Positions 1 through 8,178 of a stretch of DNA of 64,000 nt are shown here, piece after piece. Made by a program: the position numbers and the translations under genes. This DNA comes from Catellatospora vulcania (GTDB lineage: Bacteria > Actinomycetota > Actinomycetes > Mycobacteriales > Micromonosporaceae): contig NZ_WARX01000017.1 in NCBI RefSeq assembly GCF_009720385.1, positions 124,001-188,000 of the forward strand, given 5' to 3'. Numbering within the stretch: the first letter of the stretch is position 1; each line of letters opens with the position of its first letter. The notes below the pieces were generated by a model. That model was not told the origin of the DNA and did no database searches. It saw only the letters and a program-made list of their open reading frames with translations.

Positions 1-127
1 CCTCGGCCGGAACCTCGCCGGGAGTGGCCCACTCGGGCGGCACGGTGGTGTCGAACACGGCGGCGGTGACCGCCGTGCCGTCGCCGGTCATCGTGAACGG
101 GCCGGCCGGGGTGTCGATCGTGATCAT
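1..127 (-). CDS. ogt: Methylated-DNA--protein-cysteine methyltransferase, N-terminal part (cut by window start)
   Basis: Only the first 42 codons are in the window, reading MITIDTPAGPF and onward. This opening resembles the N-terminal domain of Ogt/MGMT proteins, which remove O6-alkyl groups from guanine by transferring them to a cysteine. The catalytic PCHRV region lies outside the window, so the family call rests on the short N-terminus and on position. Its ATG overlaps the TGA of the upstream Ada-AlkA gene in an ATGA arrangement, so the two are almost certainly translated from one message. The neighbouring Ada-AlkA protein lacks its own O6-methyltransferase domain, which this gene would supply. 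The call is fairly firm from context but cannot be proved from 42 residues. Confidence 0.7.
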   Translation of the reverse strand, partial: MITIDTPAGPFTMTGDGTAVTAAVFDTTVPPEWATPGEVPAE

Positions 128-1584
128 GCTGCTCTCCAGAGTCGGATCTGCGCGTACGAGCGCCATGGCCGCCAGCGTTCGGCGTGCCGGGCCAGGTCCG
201 CGGGGTCTTCGGGCAGGCCGAGCGCCTTCGCGCCACGGCGGGTGCCCAGGTCGGTGGTGAGTAGGACGTCGGGGTCGCCCAGCGCCCGCAGGGCGATGTA
301 GTCGGCGGTCCACGGGCCCACCCCGGGCAGCGCCAGCAGCGCCTCCCGGGTCGCGGCCCGATCGCTGCCCGCGTCGAGCCGCAGCCCGTCGCGCACCGCC
401 CCGGCCACCGCGCGCAGCGTGCGCCGCCGCGACGCCGGCATCGAGAACGCCTCGTCGGGCAGCTCCAGCAGCTGCTCCGGGGTGGGGAAGACGCGGGTGG
501 GCAGGCCCGGCCGGTCCGCCGCGGCGTCGGCGGGCGGGCAGAGCCGGGCCAGCACGGTACGCGCGCCCGCCACGCTGATCTGCTGGCCGACCACCGCCCG
601 CACCGCCATCTCGAACCCGTCCACGCTGCGCGGCAGCCGTACGCCCGGCTCGGCGGCGACGACCGAGGCCAGCGCGGGATCGGCGGCCAGCACCGCGTCC
701 ACGGCCGCCGGGTCGGCGTCCAGGTCCAGCAGCCGCCGGCACCGGGCCACGGCGGGCGTCAGATCCCGCATGTCCGACAGCCGCAGCTCTGCCTCGATGA
801 ACCCGGAACCTGTCTCGTCGCCCCGTGCTCCGGCCGCGGGCCACAGGGTGACCGTCGCGAAGCCGTGCGGCAGGCTCATCGACCGGGTGTACCGGCCGTC
901 GGCATAGCTGTCGACGCCGTCGATCGTCCGTGCGCCGAGGAAGCCGAACAGCGCCCCGGTGTGCAGCGGCGCGCGGTAGCTCAGCCGCAGCGACACCACC
1001 CCGTCCACCGGAACGTCCTCGCGCCGCAGCGTGGACGGCGCGCAGCCGTACACCTCGCGGAATGTGTCGTTGAACTGCCTGATGCTGCCGAACCCGGCCG
1101 CGAACGCGATCTCCGACAGCCCGAGCCCGGTCTTCGTGATCAGCGTCTTGGCGGTCTGCGCCCGCTGGGTCCGCGCCAGCGCCAGCGGCCCCGCCCCCAG
1201 CTCCTCGGTCAGCAGCCGGTTCAGATGCCGCTCGGTGTACCCGAGCCGCGAAGCCAGCTCCGGCACCCCGCCCCGGTCCACGACCCCGTCCCCGATCAGC
1301 CGCACCGCCCGCGCCGTCACATCGGCCCGGTTGTCCCACTGGGGCGACCCCGGCACCGCGTCCGGCGCACACCGCCGACAGGCCCGAAACCCGTTCCGCG
1401 CCGCAGCCGCCGCGCTGGGGAAGTACTTCACGTTCTCCGACTTGGGCGTCCGCGCCGGACAAGACGGCCGGCAGTAGATCCCCGTCGACGTCACCCCGAA
1501 CCAGAACCGCCCGTCAAACCGCCCGTCCCGACTGCTCACCGCCCGGTAATAACTCTCCACGCCCCCAACCCTGCCCGCCCCCAC
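124..1584 (-). CDS. Ada-type Zn/AraC regulator fused to AlkA-type 3-methyladenine DNA glycosylase
   Basis: Predicted alkylation-damage sensor and base-excision glycosylase in one chain of 486 residues. The N-terminus has the Ada zinc domain with Cys38, Cys42, Cys69 and Cys72, the same numbering and spacing as E. coli Ada, where the first is the methyl-phosphotriester acceptor. An AraC-type helix-turn-helix follows (about 85-185), then an AlkA N-terminal domain (about 190-300) and an HhH-GPD glycosylase domain. The helix-hairpin-helix reads LPGVGPWTADYI from residue 419, and the TTDLG segment carries the likely catalytic Asp445. The GTG at 1584 is used; a second GTG at 1560 would also keep the whole Ada domain. 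The stop overlaps the start of the ogt-like gene. Family knowledge says such fusions repair alkylated bases and may autoregulate after self-methylation; regulation here is inferred. Confidence 0.93.
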   Translation of the reverse strand: MGAGRVGGVESYYRAVSSRDGRFDGRFWFGVTSTGIYCRPSCPARTPKSENVKYFPSAAAAARNGFRACRRCAPDAVPGSPQWDNRADVTARAVRLIGDGVVDRGGVPELASRLGYTERHLNRLLTEELGAGPLALARTQRAQTAKTLITKTGLGLSEIAFAAGFGSIRQFNDTFREVYGCAPSTLRREDVPVDGVVSLRLSYRAPLHTGALFGFLGARTIDGVDSYADGRYTRSMSLPHGFATVTLWPAAGARGDETGSGFIEAELRLSDMRDLTPAVARCRRLLDLDADPAAVDAVLAADPALASVVAAEPGVRLPRSVDGFEMAVRAVVGQQISVAGARTVLARLCPPADAAADRPGLPTRVFPTPEQLLELPDEAFSMPASRRRTLRAVAGAVRDGLRLDAGSDRAATREALLALPGVGPWTADYIALRALGDPDVLLTTDLGTRRGAKALGLPEDPADLARHAERWRPWRSYAQIRLWRAA

Positions 1585-1623
1585 CCCAACCTGCTAGCGG
1601 AAATCGGACCTCTCCCTCTCCCG

Positions 1624-1698
1624 CGACGATCTTGCGTGAACTGTGGGTACGACACGCTCATACCACCCAAAAGGGCAACAGTTCGCGCAAGATCGTCG
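1624..1698. repeat. 75-bp palindromic intergenic element, copy 1
   Basis: Terminal inverted repeats of 21 bases with one mismatch, beginning CGACGATCTTGCG, bound a 75-bp unit. Two further copies of exactly 75 bp lie at 8609-8683 and 9683-9757. This copy shares the outer arms and the left inner segment but differs in the centre. It sits between the divergently transcribed Ada-AlkA and ychF genes. There is no T-run after the stem, so a simple terminator role is unlikely. Confidence 0.85.
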
Positions 1699-1775
1699 TG
1701 ATCTCGGCGATGGGGGTCACGGGGGAGAGGGCGGGGAGCGGGGGAGGCGGGGGTGGGTCAGTAAGCTTTGATGTC

Positions 1776-2861
1776 GTGAGCCTCAGCATCGGCATCGTCG
1801 GCCTGCCCAACGTCGGCAAGAGCACCCTGTTCAACGCGCTGACCCGCAACAACGTGCTCGCGGCGAACTACCCGTTCGCCACGATCGAGCCCAACGTCGG
1901 CGTTGTCGGGCTGCCCGACCAGCGGCTGGACAAGCTCGCCGAGATCTTCTCCTCGCAGCGCATCCTGCCCGCGCCGGTGAGCTTCACCGACATCGCGGGC
2001 CTGGTCAAGGGCGCTTCGAAGGGTCAGGGCAAGGGCAACGCCTTCCTCGCCAACATCCGCGACTGCGACGCCATCTGCCAGGTCGTCCGCGCCTTCAGCG
2101 ACCCGAACGTGGTCCACGTCGACGGCAAGGTCTCGCCGAAGGACGACATCGAGACCATCAACACCGAGCTGATGCTCGCCGACCTGCAGACCATCGAGAA
2201 GGCGCTGCCGCGGCTGGAGAAAGAGGTCCGGGTCCGCAAGGACCGGGCCGGCATCGTCGCCGCCGCGAAGGCCGCCCACGCCGTCCTCGACAGCGGCACC
2301 ACGCTGTTCGCCGGCGCGGCCAAGGCCGGCATCGACCTCGCCGAGCTGCGCGAGCTGCACCTGATGACGGCCAAGCCGTTCCTGTACGTCTTCAACGTCG
2401 ACGAGGCCGAGCTGCACAACGCCGAGTTCCTCGACGAGCTGCGCGCCCTGGTCGCCCCGGCCGAGGCCGTCTTCATGGACGCGAAGATCGAGTCCGAGCT
2501 GATCGACCTGTCCCCGGAGGACGCGGCCGAGATGCTGGAGTCCATCGGCCAGTCCGAGCCGGGCCTCAACCAGCTCATCCGGGTCGGCTTCGGCACGCTC
2601 GGGCTGCAGACGTACCTCACCGCGGGCCCGAAGGAGGCGCGCGCCTGGACCATCCCGGTCGGCGCGACCGCCCCCGAGGCCGCCGGGGTCATCCACACCG
2701 ACTTCCAGCGCGGCTTCATCAAGGCCGAGATCGTGGCGTACGACGACCTGGTCGCGAACGGCTCCATGGCGGCGGCGAAGGCGGCCGGCAAGGTCCGCAT
2801 GGAGGGCAAGGAGTACGTCATGTCCGACGGCGACGTGGTGGAGTTCCGCTTCAACGTCTGA
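1776..2861 (+). CDS. ychF: Ribosome-binding GTPase/ATPase YchF (OLA1 family)
   Basis: Cytosolic P-loop NTPase of the Obg/YchF group, known to bind ribosomes and to prefer ATP in characterised members. The P-loop is GLPNVGKST at residues 9-17, the switch segment [17 protein letters not shown] is intact, and the base-specificity position reads NVDE instead of the NKxD of true GTPases, as is typical of YchF. A TGS domain forms the C-terminus and ends EFRFNV. The GTG at 1776 gives 361 residues, the normal family length; an ATG further upstream would add an unrelated glycine-rich tail. A TAAGCT hexamer 8 bases before the GTG may be a -10 element for a leaderless message. The last 11 bases overlap a convergent reading frame. 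Confidence 0.95.
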   Translation: MSLSIGIVGLPNVGKSTLFNALTRNNVLAANYPFATIEPNVGVVGLPDQRLDKLAEIFSSQRILPAPVSFTDIAGLVKGASKGQGKGNAFLANIRDCDAICQVVRAFSDPNVVHVDGKVSPKDDIETINTELMLADLQTIEKALPRLEKEVRVRKDRAGIVAAAKAAHAVLDSGTTLFAGAAKAGIDLAELRELHLMTAKPFLYVFNVDEAELHNAEFLDELRALVAPAEAVFMDAKIESELIDLSPEDAAEMLESIGQSEPGLNQLIRVGFGTLGLQTYLTAGPKEARAWTIPVGATAPEAAGVIHTDFQRGFIKAEIVAYDDLVANGSMAAAKAAGKVRMEGKEYVMSDGDVVEFRFNV

Positions 2862-3219
2862 CCGCCGCCCGAGGCGGTGTCCCGTCACGGGGCACCGCTT
2901 CCGAGGGTGGCTGATCGAGATTCTGGGGTTGATCTGCTTGTTCGGTCGGAGGCGCAAGTGCGCTAACGATCTCTTCAGGAGACGGACTCAAGGCTTCGCG
3001 CTCCTTCCTGTATCTCGCAAGCCATTCTTCCCTGGTGTGGTGCCTGTGAATCCTCAATGCCGCTTCCAGGCTCCTTATGTCATAGGACAAGCGATTTATG
3101 TCTGTGACCGTGAACTGGCGTTCCTCTGAGCCCTTCCTGAGGCGGCTGCGGATGAAGTGATACACGCGTTCGTCCTCGTGGACCGTGGGCGAAGGTATGC
3201 AATCTTCCTGCATCCACAT
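2851..3219 (-). CDS. Hypothetical protein in a low-GC patch, possibly truncated
   Basis: I do not recognise this 122-residue frame. It starts [20 protein letters not shown], is hydrophilic and helix-rich in the middle ([27 protein letters not shown]) and ends in a Pro/Gln/Arg-rich tail. Its codons (AGG, ATA, TTG, AAG) and base composition are clearly less GC-biased than those of neighbouring genes, which suggests foreign origin. The start codon lies exactly at the junction with a NUDIX gene fragment on the other strand, so the original N-terminus may be lost. Its 3' end overlaps the end of ychF by 11 bases. It may be a live small gene with a G-rich ribosome site just upstream or the remnant of a larger gene. 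Confidence 0.45.
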   Translation of the reverse strand: MWMQEDCIPSPTVHEDERVYHFIRSRLRKGSEERQFTVTDINRLSYDIRSLEAALRIHRHHTREEWLARYRKEREALSPSPEEIVSALAPPTEQADQPQNLDQPPSEAVPRDGTPPRAAVRR

Positions 3220-3351
3220 GAAGTCCCCCAGCTGATCGAGTACGCCGAGTTCCTCTGGCTGGCCGCCCACGAGCTGCACACCGTGCCCTGGCTCCCGGCC
3301 GACGCCGCCATCGTCGCGGCTCTTCCGAAGTTCATGGGCGACGGCGCCTGA
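3217..3351 (+). pseudogene. 3' fragment of a NUDIX hydrolase gene
   Basis: From about 3223 to the stop this frame encodes PQLIEYAEFLWLAAHELHTV and the following residues, closely matching the C-terminus of the intact NUDIX protein encoded at 8179-8592. By eye the nucleotide match is close to 90 percent over about 128 bases and includes the stop region. The NUDIX box and the whole N-terminal part are missing; low-GC sequence on its 5' side replaces them. It therefore cannot be a working hydrolase. An in-frame ATG at 3157 lies in the foreign sequence and gives no recognisable domain. Confidence 0.85.
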
Positions 3352-3356
3352 CGGGA

Positions 3357-3421
3357 AGATCTGTTTTTGTGGACGCTGGACGCCCCCAGAGCGACGTCCA
3401 GCGTCCACAAAAACAGATCTT
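3357..3421. repeat. Perfect 27-bp inverted repeat
   Basis: Two exact 27-base arms (3357-3383 and 3395-3421) beginning AAGATCTGTTTTTGTGGACG are separated by 11 bases. It lies directly after the NUDIX fragment and before the EamA fragment. The outer AAGATC/GATCTT ends resemble the intergenic palindrome at 22876-22940, but the inner arms differ. The exact match of the arms suggests recent origin or selection on the hairpin. Confidence 0.9.
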
Positions 3422-3445
3422 GGCCTGCGGCTCGCAGCCGAGATA

Positions 3446-3925
3446 GTGGCAAGGCGGTTGAAGCAGGCACAGCGGCGGGCGCCGACAGGCGCGCAGGCCG
3501 CGAGCGCCAAGCTGCGCGAGCGCCAAGCCGTGAGCTACGTGTTCATGGGCCGTTTCCTGACCGGCCGGGGCATCGCGCCCCTCATGCTGTCCGCCGGCCA
3601 GCTGGGGGCTGCCACGGTGCTACTGGCGCTCGCGTTGCCGGTGTTCGGGCGGCAGGAGATCACGTGGCGGGCCGATGCCGTGGTGAGTGTGGCCGTCCTG
3701 GGCGCGCTGGGCACCGGCGTGGCTTACGTCCTCAACTACCCGCTCATCACCGACGTGGGCTCGACCGCGGCGTCGGTGGTCACCTACCTGCTACCCGTGG
3801 TGGCGATCGTCCTCGGTGCCGCCCTCCTCGGCGAGGCGCTGACCGTGGCCATGGTGGGCGGCACGGTTCTCGTCCTGGTGGGAGTGCTGCTGACCCAGCG
3901 CGGAAAGAGGGAGCCGGTCGGCTGA
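3446..3925 (+). pseudogene. C-terminal half of an EamA/DMT-family transporter
   Basis: From the GTG at 3530 the frame reads SYVFMGRFLTGRGIAPLMLS and continues with four to five hydrophobic helices ending LVGVLLTQRGKREPVG. This matches the second of the two EamA repeats of drug/metabolite transporters, which normally have ten helices and about 290 residues. The first repeat is absent, and the sequence before 3530 is an Arg/Ala-rich stretch without membrane helices. Some small transporters work as dimers of one repeat, so function is not impossible, but the position beside another gene fragment favours a remnant. The stop lies inside a terminator-like hairpin. Confidence 0.7.
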
Positions 3926-3940
3926 CGACCGGCTCCCTCT
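3906..3940. terminator. Hairpin between convergent genes
   Basis: A perfect 15-bp stem with a 5-base loop (AGAGGGAGCCGGTCG and its complement) spans the stop codon of the EamA fragment and lies 20 bases beyond the stop of the DNRLRE protein on the other strand. Its symmetry fits a bidirectional terminator, although there is no long T-run. Confidence 0.65.
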
Positions 3941-3959
3941 GCCCTGCGGTGAGGCGAGG

Positions 3960-6068
3960 TCAGCCCTGCTGTTCCTGTACGGAGAAGTACAGGTAGATCG
4001 GGTTCGACACGAGCCCGTCGGCGCTGAGGCTGCGTACCTGCATCGTGTACCAGGCGTACGGCTCCCCGGCGTACTGCGGCGTCCAGGTGGTGGTCGCCTT
4101 GCCGTCGGCGCCGGCGGGCACGGTCACCGCGTCGAAGCCGTCGATCTGGTACGTGTACGACACCACGTTGTCGGCCTGTGGGCTGAACCCGAAGCTGATC
4201 GGCTGGCCGAACACTCCGGCGACCTGCCCCCACTCGGGACCGTCGACGATCGGCGCGACGGTCTCGACCCGGAAGCCGTAGTAGGACATCTCCGATTCGG
4301 TGCCGTCGGCGGTGCGGGAGTACACGACGACGTACTGCCAGTCGAACGCGTTCGCCGTCCAGGACACGGTGGCGCTGCCGTCGGGGCCTGCGGCCACGGT
4401 CTGCGGTTCCATGTCGTTGATCGACCAGACGTACTCCGTCACGCCGGCCATGTGCGGCCGGAACGCGAACGTGCCGGTGCTGCCGAACTTCTTACCCGTC
4501 TCGTTCTCCGGCCAGTCGGGCGACGAGACGAACGGCGTCGTGGTGGACACGAGGTACGTCCAGGCGTCGCTGGATCGCAGCCCGGCCGCGGTGACGCTGC
4601 GGACCCGGATCTCGGTGTAGCTGTCCTGCGGGGTGACGGTGATCTGCGCCGTGCCGTCGGCGGCCGCGGCGACGGTCTGCTCAGGCCCGTAACCGATGGT
4701 GTACGCGTACGAGACGACGCCCGCCATGCTGGGCCGGAACACGATGCGGTGGGGCTCGCCGTACCAGGCCTCGGGGTCGAGGTCCTCGATGGTCGGGGAC
4801 GTGGAGTTGACGTAGAGGTAGTAGTAGGTGGTGTCGGACCAGTTGCCCGCCTTGTCGAGGCCGCTGACCTGGAGCTGGACCGGGCCGTCGTCCGTCGGCG
4901 TGATGGTGACGGTGGCCTTGCCGTCCGCGTCCGCGGCGACGTAGGAGCGAGCGCCCCAGAGGCCGTAGCTGAAGCCGTCCAGGTCGCTGACGCCGGGCAG
5001 GCTGAAGGTGAACTCGCCGGGGATGCCGCCGCCGCCGCTCCAGACGTTCTGCGGGTAGTCGGTGGAGGTCACGGTCGGCGCGCCGACCGGCCGGACCGTG
5101 TCGGTGGTGAACCGGCACTCCTCGGACCAGCCCGTCTCCGAGTCCCTGTCGTGCGACTTGACCTGGAACGCGTACGTGCCGTCGGTCAGCGAACCGTACG
5201 GCAGGTGCAGGCTGATCCGGGACTCGGGCGAGGTCGAGATGCCGACGTTCTCCCATTCGCGGCGGGCCGACGGGTCGTCGACGGGCCACAGTGCGAACGT
5301 CGCGTAGACGAAGTCGCCGTTGCCGCCTTCCGGGGCGTCGGAGTCACCGGTCTGGGCGCTGAGCACCGGTCCGCGGCTGCCGGTCAGGATCGGTGCGGGG
5401 CCGTTGCACGAGGACTGGTCGACCTTGAGCGCGGTCGGCGTGAACGGGGTGGTGTTGGCGTCGATCGAGATGCCGAAGTCGCGGCGGAAGGTCCGGCCGA
5501 GGTGCGTGTTGCCTTCGTTGTCCTCGGGGATGCGCATCTCGATGGTCAGCGTGCCGTCCCCGTGGGCCACCGCGTCGCGTACCGCGTCGAGGGCGTCGAC
5601 CTCCAGGTAGCCCGACGGGCAGCCGTAGTAGCTGACCGTGAACTCGCCCAACTTCGCCAGCGCGGCGGGCGGGTTGTTCCAGGTGGTCTGGGCGGTCACC
5701 GCCGCGGTGCGCCACACTTCGACGCGCCGCTGCTTGGTGCAGTCCTCGACCTGGACCTCACGGGCGACGGCGTACGCGTTCTTGATCAGCTTGCCGCGGT
5801 AGGCCGACAGGTCGAAGGTGAAGAAGGAACGCGACACGTGCTTCTTGTGGTTCTCGTCCCGCCGGGCGCCGACCGGCGCGTTGCCGGGTACGTCGACAAA
5901 GGCGGTGTTCGGCTGGTACGAGTCCGTGTAGGCCAGCGAGTCGGCCCGGACGAACTTGATCAGCGATGCGCCGGCGGGTGGCGCGCCGACCAGTAGTGTC
6001 GCCGCGGCGGTCGTCACCGACAGCGCCGTGGCCATGGCGGATCGCCATCCCCCGTGTCTCAATCGCAC
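3960..6068 (-). CDS. Secreted DNRLRE-domain protein with Ig-like repeats
   Basis: Predicted exported surface or extracellular protein of 702 residues. A signal peptide occupies about the first 35 residues (MATALSVTTAAATLLVGAPP, cleavage near AGA-SL). The next 170 residues, with ADSLAYTDSYQPN, TTWNNPPA and a DAVRDAV helix, look like the DNRLRE domain found in bacterial surface and wall-associated proteins. The remainder is a string of beta-sandwich modules sharing phrases such as YTYQIDG, EYVWSIND and TVAAGPDGSATV, each around 95 residues, as in fibronectin/Ig-like arrays. No catalytic motif is visible. It is monocistronic and convergent with the EamA remnant. The substrate or binding partner is unknown. 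Confidence 0.82.
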   Translation of the reverse strand: MRLRHGGWRSAMATALSVTTAAATLLVGAPPAGASLIKFVRADSLAYTDSYQPNTAFVDVPGNAPVGARRDENHKKHVSRSFFTFDLSAYRGKLIKNAYAVAREVQVEDCTKQRRVEVWRTAAVTAQTTWNNPPAALAKLGEFTVSYYGCPSGYLEVDALDAVRDAVAHGDGTLTIEMRIPEDNEGNTHLGRTFRRDFGISIDANTTPFTPTALKVDQSSCNGPAPILTGSRGPVLSAQTGDSDAPEGGNGDFVYATFALWPVDDPSARREWENVGISTSPESRISLHLPYGSLTDGTYAFQVKSHDRDSETGWSEECRFTTDTVRPVGAPTVTSTDYPQNVWSGGGGIPGEFTFSLPGVSDLDGFSYGLWGARSYVAADADGKATVTITPTDDGPVQLQVSGLDKAGNWSDTTYYYLYVNSTSPTIEDLDPEAWYGEPHRIVFRPSMAGVVSYAYTIGYGPEQTVAAAADGTAQITVTPQDSYTEIRVRSVTAAGLRSSDAWTYLVSTTTPFVSSPDWPENETGKKFGSTGTFAFRPHMAGVTEYVWSINDMEPQTVAAGPDGSATVSWTANAFDWQYVVVYSRTADGTESEMSYYGFRVETVAPIVDGPEWGQVAGVFGQPISFGFSPQADNVVSYTYQIDGFDAVTVPAGADGKATTTWTPQYAGEPYAWYTMQVRSLSADGLVSNPIYLYFSVQEQQG

Positions 6069-6180
6069 AGATGCCTCCCCAGGCTTGGTGGGTCACGGCG
6101 GGATGCCGGACGGCGCACAGTTTAGGAGGAGCGGTCCTGCCGTGCGATCCCGTTTGCGGCGCCTGCGCGGCTGCGGCCCG

Positions 6181-6630
6181 TCAGCGCTCGTCGCGCAGGA
6201 CGTAGCGCAGGAAGCCGCTGTGCGGGGTGTACCGGTCGTAGAGGGCCCGCGCCCGGTAGTTGTTCTCCCTGGTCTGCCAGTAGAGCGTCGCCCAGCCGCG
6301 GGCCCTGCTCTCCGCCCGCAGCCAGTCGATCAGCGCAGCGCCGCAGCCGCGGGCGCGGGCGGCCGGGTCGACATACAGGTCCTGCAGGTAGCAGGACGGG
6401 GTGAGGGCGGAGGTGTTCTCGTGCACCAGGTAGTTCGCGATGCCGATGACGTGCCCGCCGGACTCGGCGACCACCGCGTGCACCGGTACGCCGTCATCGT
6501 GGATACGCGCCCACAGGTGCCGGGTGATGGCCTCGTCGGGCTCGCGCTCGTAGAAACGCGTGTACGCGTCCCACAGCTCGCGCCAGCGGCGCTCGTCGGC
6601 GGGCGTGACGGGCCGGACGACAAGGTTCAC
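6181..6630 (-). CDS. GNAT-family N-acetyltransferase
   Basis: A 149-residue single-domain acetyltransferase predicted to move an acetyl group from acetyl-CoA to an amine. The acetyl-CoA loop is RARGCGAAL, preceded by the beta-4 strand CYLQDLYVDPAARA; the C-terminal half has WQTRENNYRARALYDRYTP, typical of GNAT motif B. The acceptor cannot be read from sequence. The start ATG overlaps the stop of the upstream repeat protein (ATGA), so both are expressed from one message. Cytosolic. Confidence 0.9.
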   Translation of the reverse strand: MNLVVRPVTPADERRWRELWDAYTRFYEREPDEAITRHLWARIHDDGVPVHAVVAESGGHVIGIANYLVHENTSALTPSCYLQDLYVDPAARARGCGAALIDWLRAESRARGWATLYWQTRENNYRARALYDRYTPHSGFLRYVLRDER

Positions 6631-7598
6631 CGCAGGTCCTCCACGGGAGTGACAGCACGATCTGACGTGATCTCGGCAAGCAGTCGCTCGGCGTCGGCCC
6701 GGCGGCGCTGGTGCAGGGCGTCACCGGGCCCGGCGAGCTTCGAGAACCGGTCGACAGACTCCCGGGCCAGGTCCAGGGCCTGCCCGTCGCCTTGCCGGTG
6801 CCCGGCGTAGGCCGCGATGTAGCAGGTCAGCGCGATGCCTTCGCCGTCGACGATGATCTTCTCCTGGTCCAGCCGGCGGAACGTCTCCAGCGCGGTGCGC
6901 GCGGCCGCGCGGCCGTCGAGACCGCTGTCGGTCTGGGCCAGGGCGAGCGCCGCGTGTGTCCAGCCACGGCCCGCCTGCACGAACGGCTGAGGCGCCGGAG
7001 GGGTACTCAGTTCGAGGTGCACCGCCCGCGTGGCCATCGCGAGCGCAGCCGGTGTGTCGCCGACCCGGCGCAGCACCATGCTGGCGTTGGCCGCGAACAG
7101 GACACGGCCGTGGGGGTCGCTGCCGTCAGCGTCCGCGATCACGACCGACTGTTGGAGGTGTCTGCACGCCGCGTCGTCGTCGCCGAGCCGGGCCAGCGTG
7201 CGGCCCAGCGCGAAGAGGGCATGGGCGCGCGGCATGCCGGTCGGGTAGAGCGTCGCGCTGAGTTCTACGGCCTCGGCCGCTGCCGCCCGTGCCGCGTCGG
7301 TGCGACCGACGGTCAGCGCTTCGTTGCAATGCTGGATGAGCAGGCTGATGAGGGCTGTCACCCGGCCCTGGCTGCGCCGGCCCCGACGCAGCCGGTCGGC
7401 TTCGTGCGTGAGCAGTGCCAGCCCGGCGTCGACCTGTCCGCTGTCGATCAGCTCCTCGGCGCGGTCGCCGATGGACGCCACACGCCGCCGGTTTCGCCGG
7501 CGCAGGAACGCCGTGACCGGCAAGAGCAGGGCGAAGGGCAGGCAGAGCAGGCCTGGTCCCATGAAGAACAGCTCGAAGAGGTCCGCGCCGGAGGGCAT
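6627..7598 (-). CDS. Membrane-anchored alpha-helical (TPR-like) repeat protein
   Basis: 323 residues. One N-terminal membrane segment (GPGLLCLPFALLLPVTAFL) is followed by an RRRNRRR stop-transfer patch, so the bulk should face the cytosol. The rest is helical hairpins rich in Ala/Leu/Arg (AHALFALGRTLARLGDDDAA, AALAMATRAVHLEL, GRGWTHAALALAQTD) with the spacing of tetratricopeptide repeats, which usually mediate protein contacts. No enzyme motif is visible. It is the first gene of a two-gene unit with the overlapping GNAT gene. The specific role is unknown. Confidence 0.72.
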   Translation of the reverse strand: MPSGADLFELFFMGPGLLCLPFALLLPVTAFLRRRNRRRVASIGDRAEELIDSGQVDAGLALLTHEADRLRRGRRSQGRVTALISLLIQHCNEALTVGRTDAARAAAAEAVELSATLYPTGMPRAHALFALGRTLARLGDDDAACRHLQQSVVIADADGSDPHGRVLFAANASMVLRRVGDTPAALAMATRAVHLELSTPPAPQPFVQAGRGWTHAALALAQTDSGLDGRAAARTALETFRRLDQEKIIVDGEGIALTCYIAAYAGHRQGDGQALDLARESVDRFSKLAGPGDALHQRRRADAERLLAEITSDRAVTPVEDLR

Positions 7599-7656
7599 GG
7601 CCCGTGAGCCTAGCCGTCACGCCGGGGTGGCGTGAGCCGCGTCACGGGGTGCTGAT

Positions 7657-7962
7657 CTACTGGTTCAGCGATTGGTAGGCGGCCTCGACGCGGGCGGCCA
7701 TGCCGATCTCCGCTGAGGTGAGCGTGCCGTTGTCGCCGGCGCAGAGCTGGATCTGGGTGCGGCCGTCCAGGCGGCGGATGTGGGGGCGCACCCCGAAGGT
7801 GTCCGCCGCGACCGAGATGTGCTCGGTCAGCACGGCATGTTCGGTGTCGTCGAGGGGAAGGGTGCGTTTGAGGCAGTCGCCCTCGTGCACCCAGCCGGAG
7901 AGTTGGGAAAGTGCGTCGCTGAGGTAGTCGCGTCGTCGGCCCCGTTTCCAGACCGCGCCCAT
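7657..7962 (-). CDS. Pterin-4-alpha-carbinolamine dehydratase-like protein, active site altered
   Basis: 101 residues. The pattern LSDALSQLSGWVHEGDCLKR at the front and GTLTSAEIGMAARVEAAYQ at the end fits the small alpha/beta fold of pterin carbinolamine dehydratases (DCoH/PhhB). True enzymes carry an HHP motif in the middle; here the corresponding segment reads FGVRPHIRRLDG, so at least one catalytic His is missing. It may bind a ligand or partner instead of dehydrating a pterin. The ATG at 7962 has a strong GGAGG site nine bases upstream. It diverges from the NUDIX gene. Confidence 0.7.
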   Translation of the reverse strand: MGAVWKRGRRRDYLSDALSQLSGWVHEGDCLKRTLPLDDTEHAVLTEHISVAADTFGVRPHIRRLDGRTQIQLCAGDNGTLTSAEIGMAARVEAAYQSLNQ

Positions 7963-8178
7963 CAGCACCTCCGATACCTCCCACGCGGCGATATCGGCTT
8001 GTGGCCGAATCTTGTCCGCACCGACACTTCGGTGAGACCTATCCTGCCTTCTATCGTGGCGCGTGTCCACGCGAACAAAACCGACTTCCTGCACTTCACG
8101 GGACGCTGTGTGCAGCGCGGACTCGCTTGGTGACACCGCGTTCACCATGAACGCGGTTTGTCTGGCACGCTGTCCGCC

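Noticed and set aside
4452-5996. 514-codon plus-strand open frame opposite the DNRLRE protein
   Set aside because: Antisense shadow with low-complexity Arg/Val/Gly sequence.
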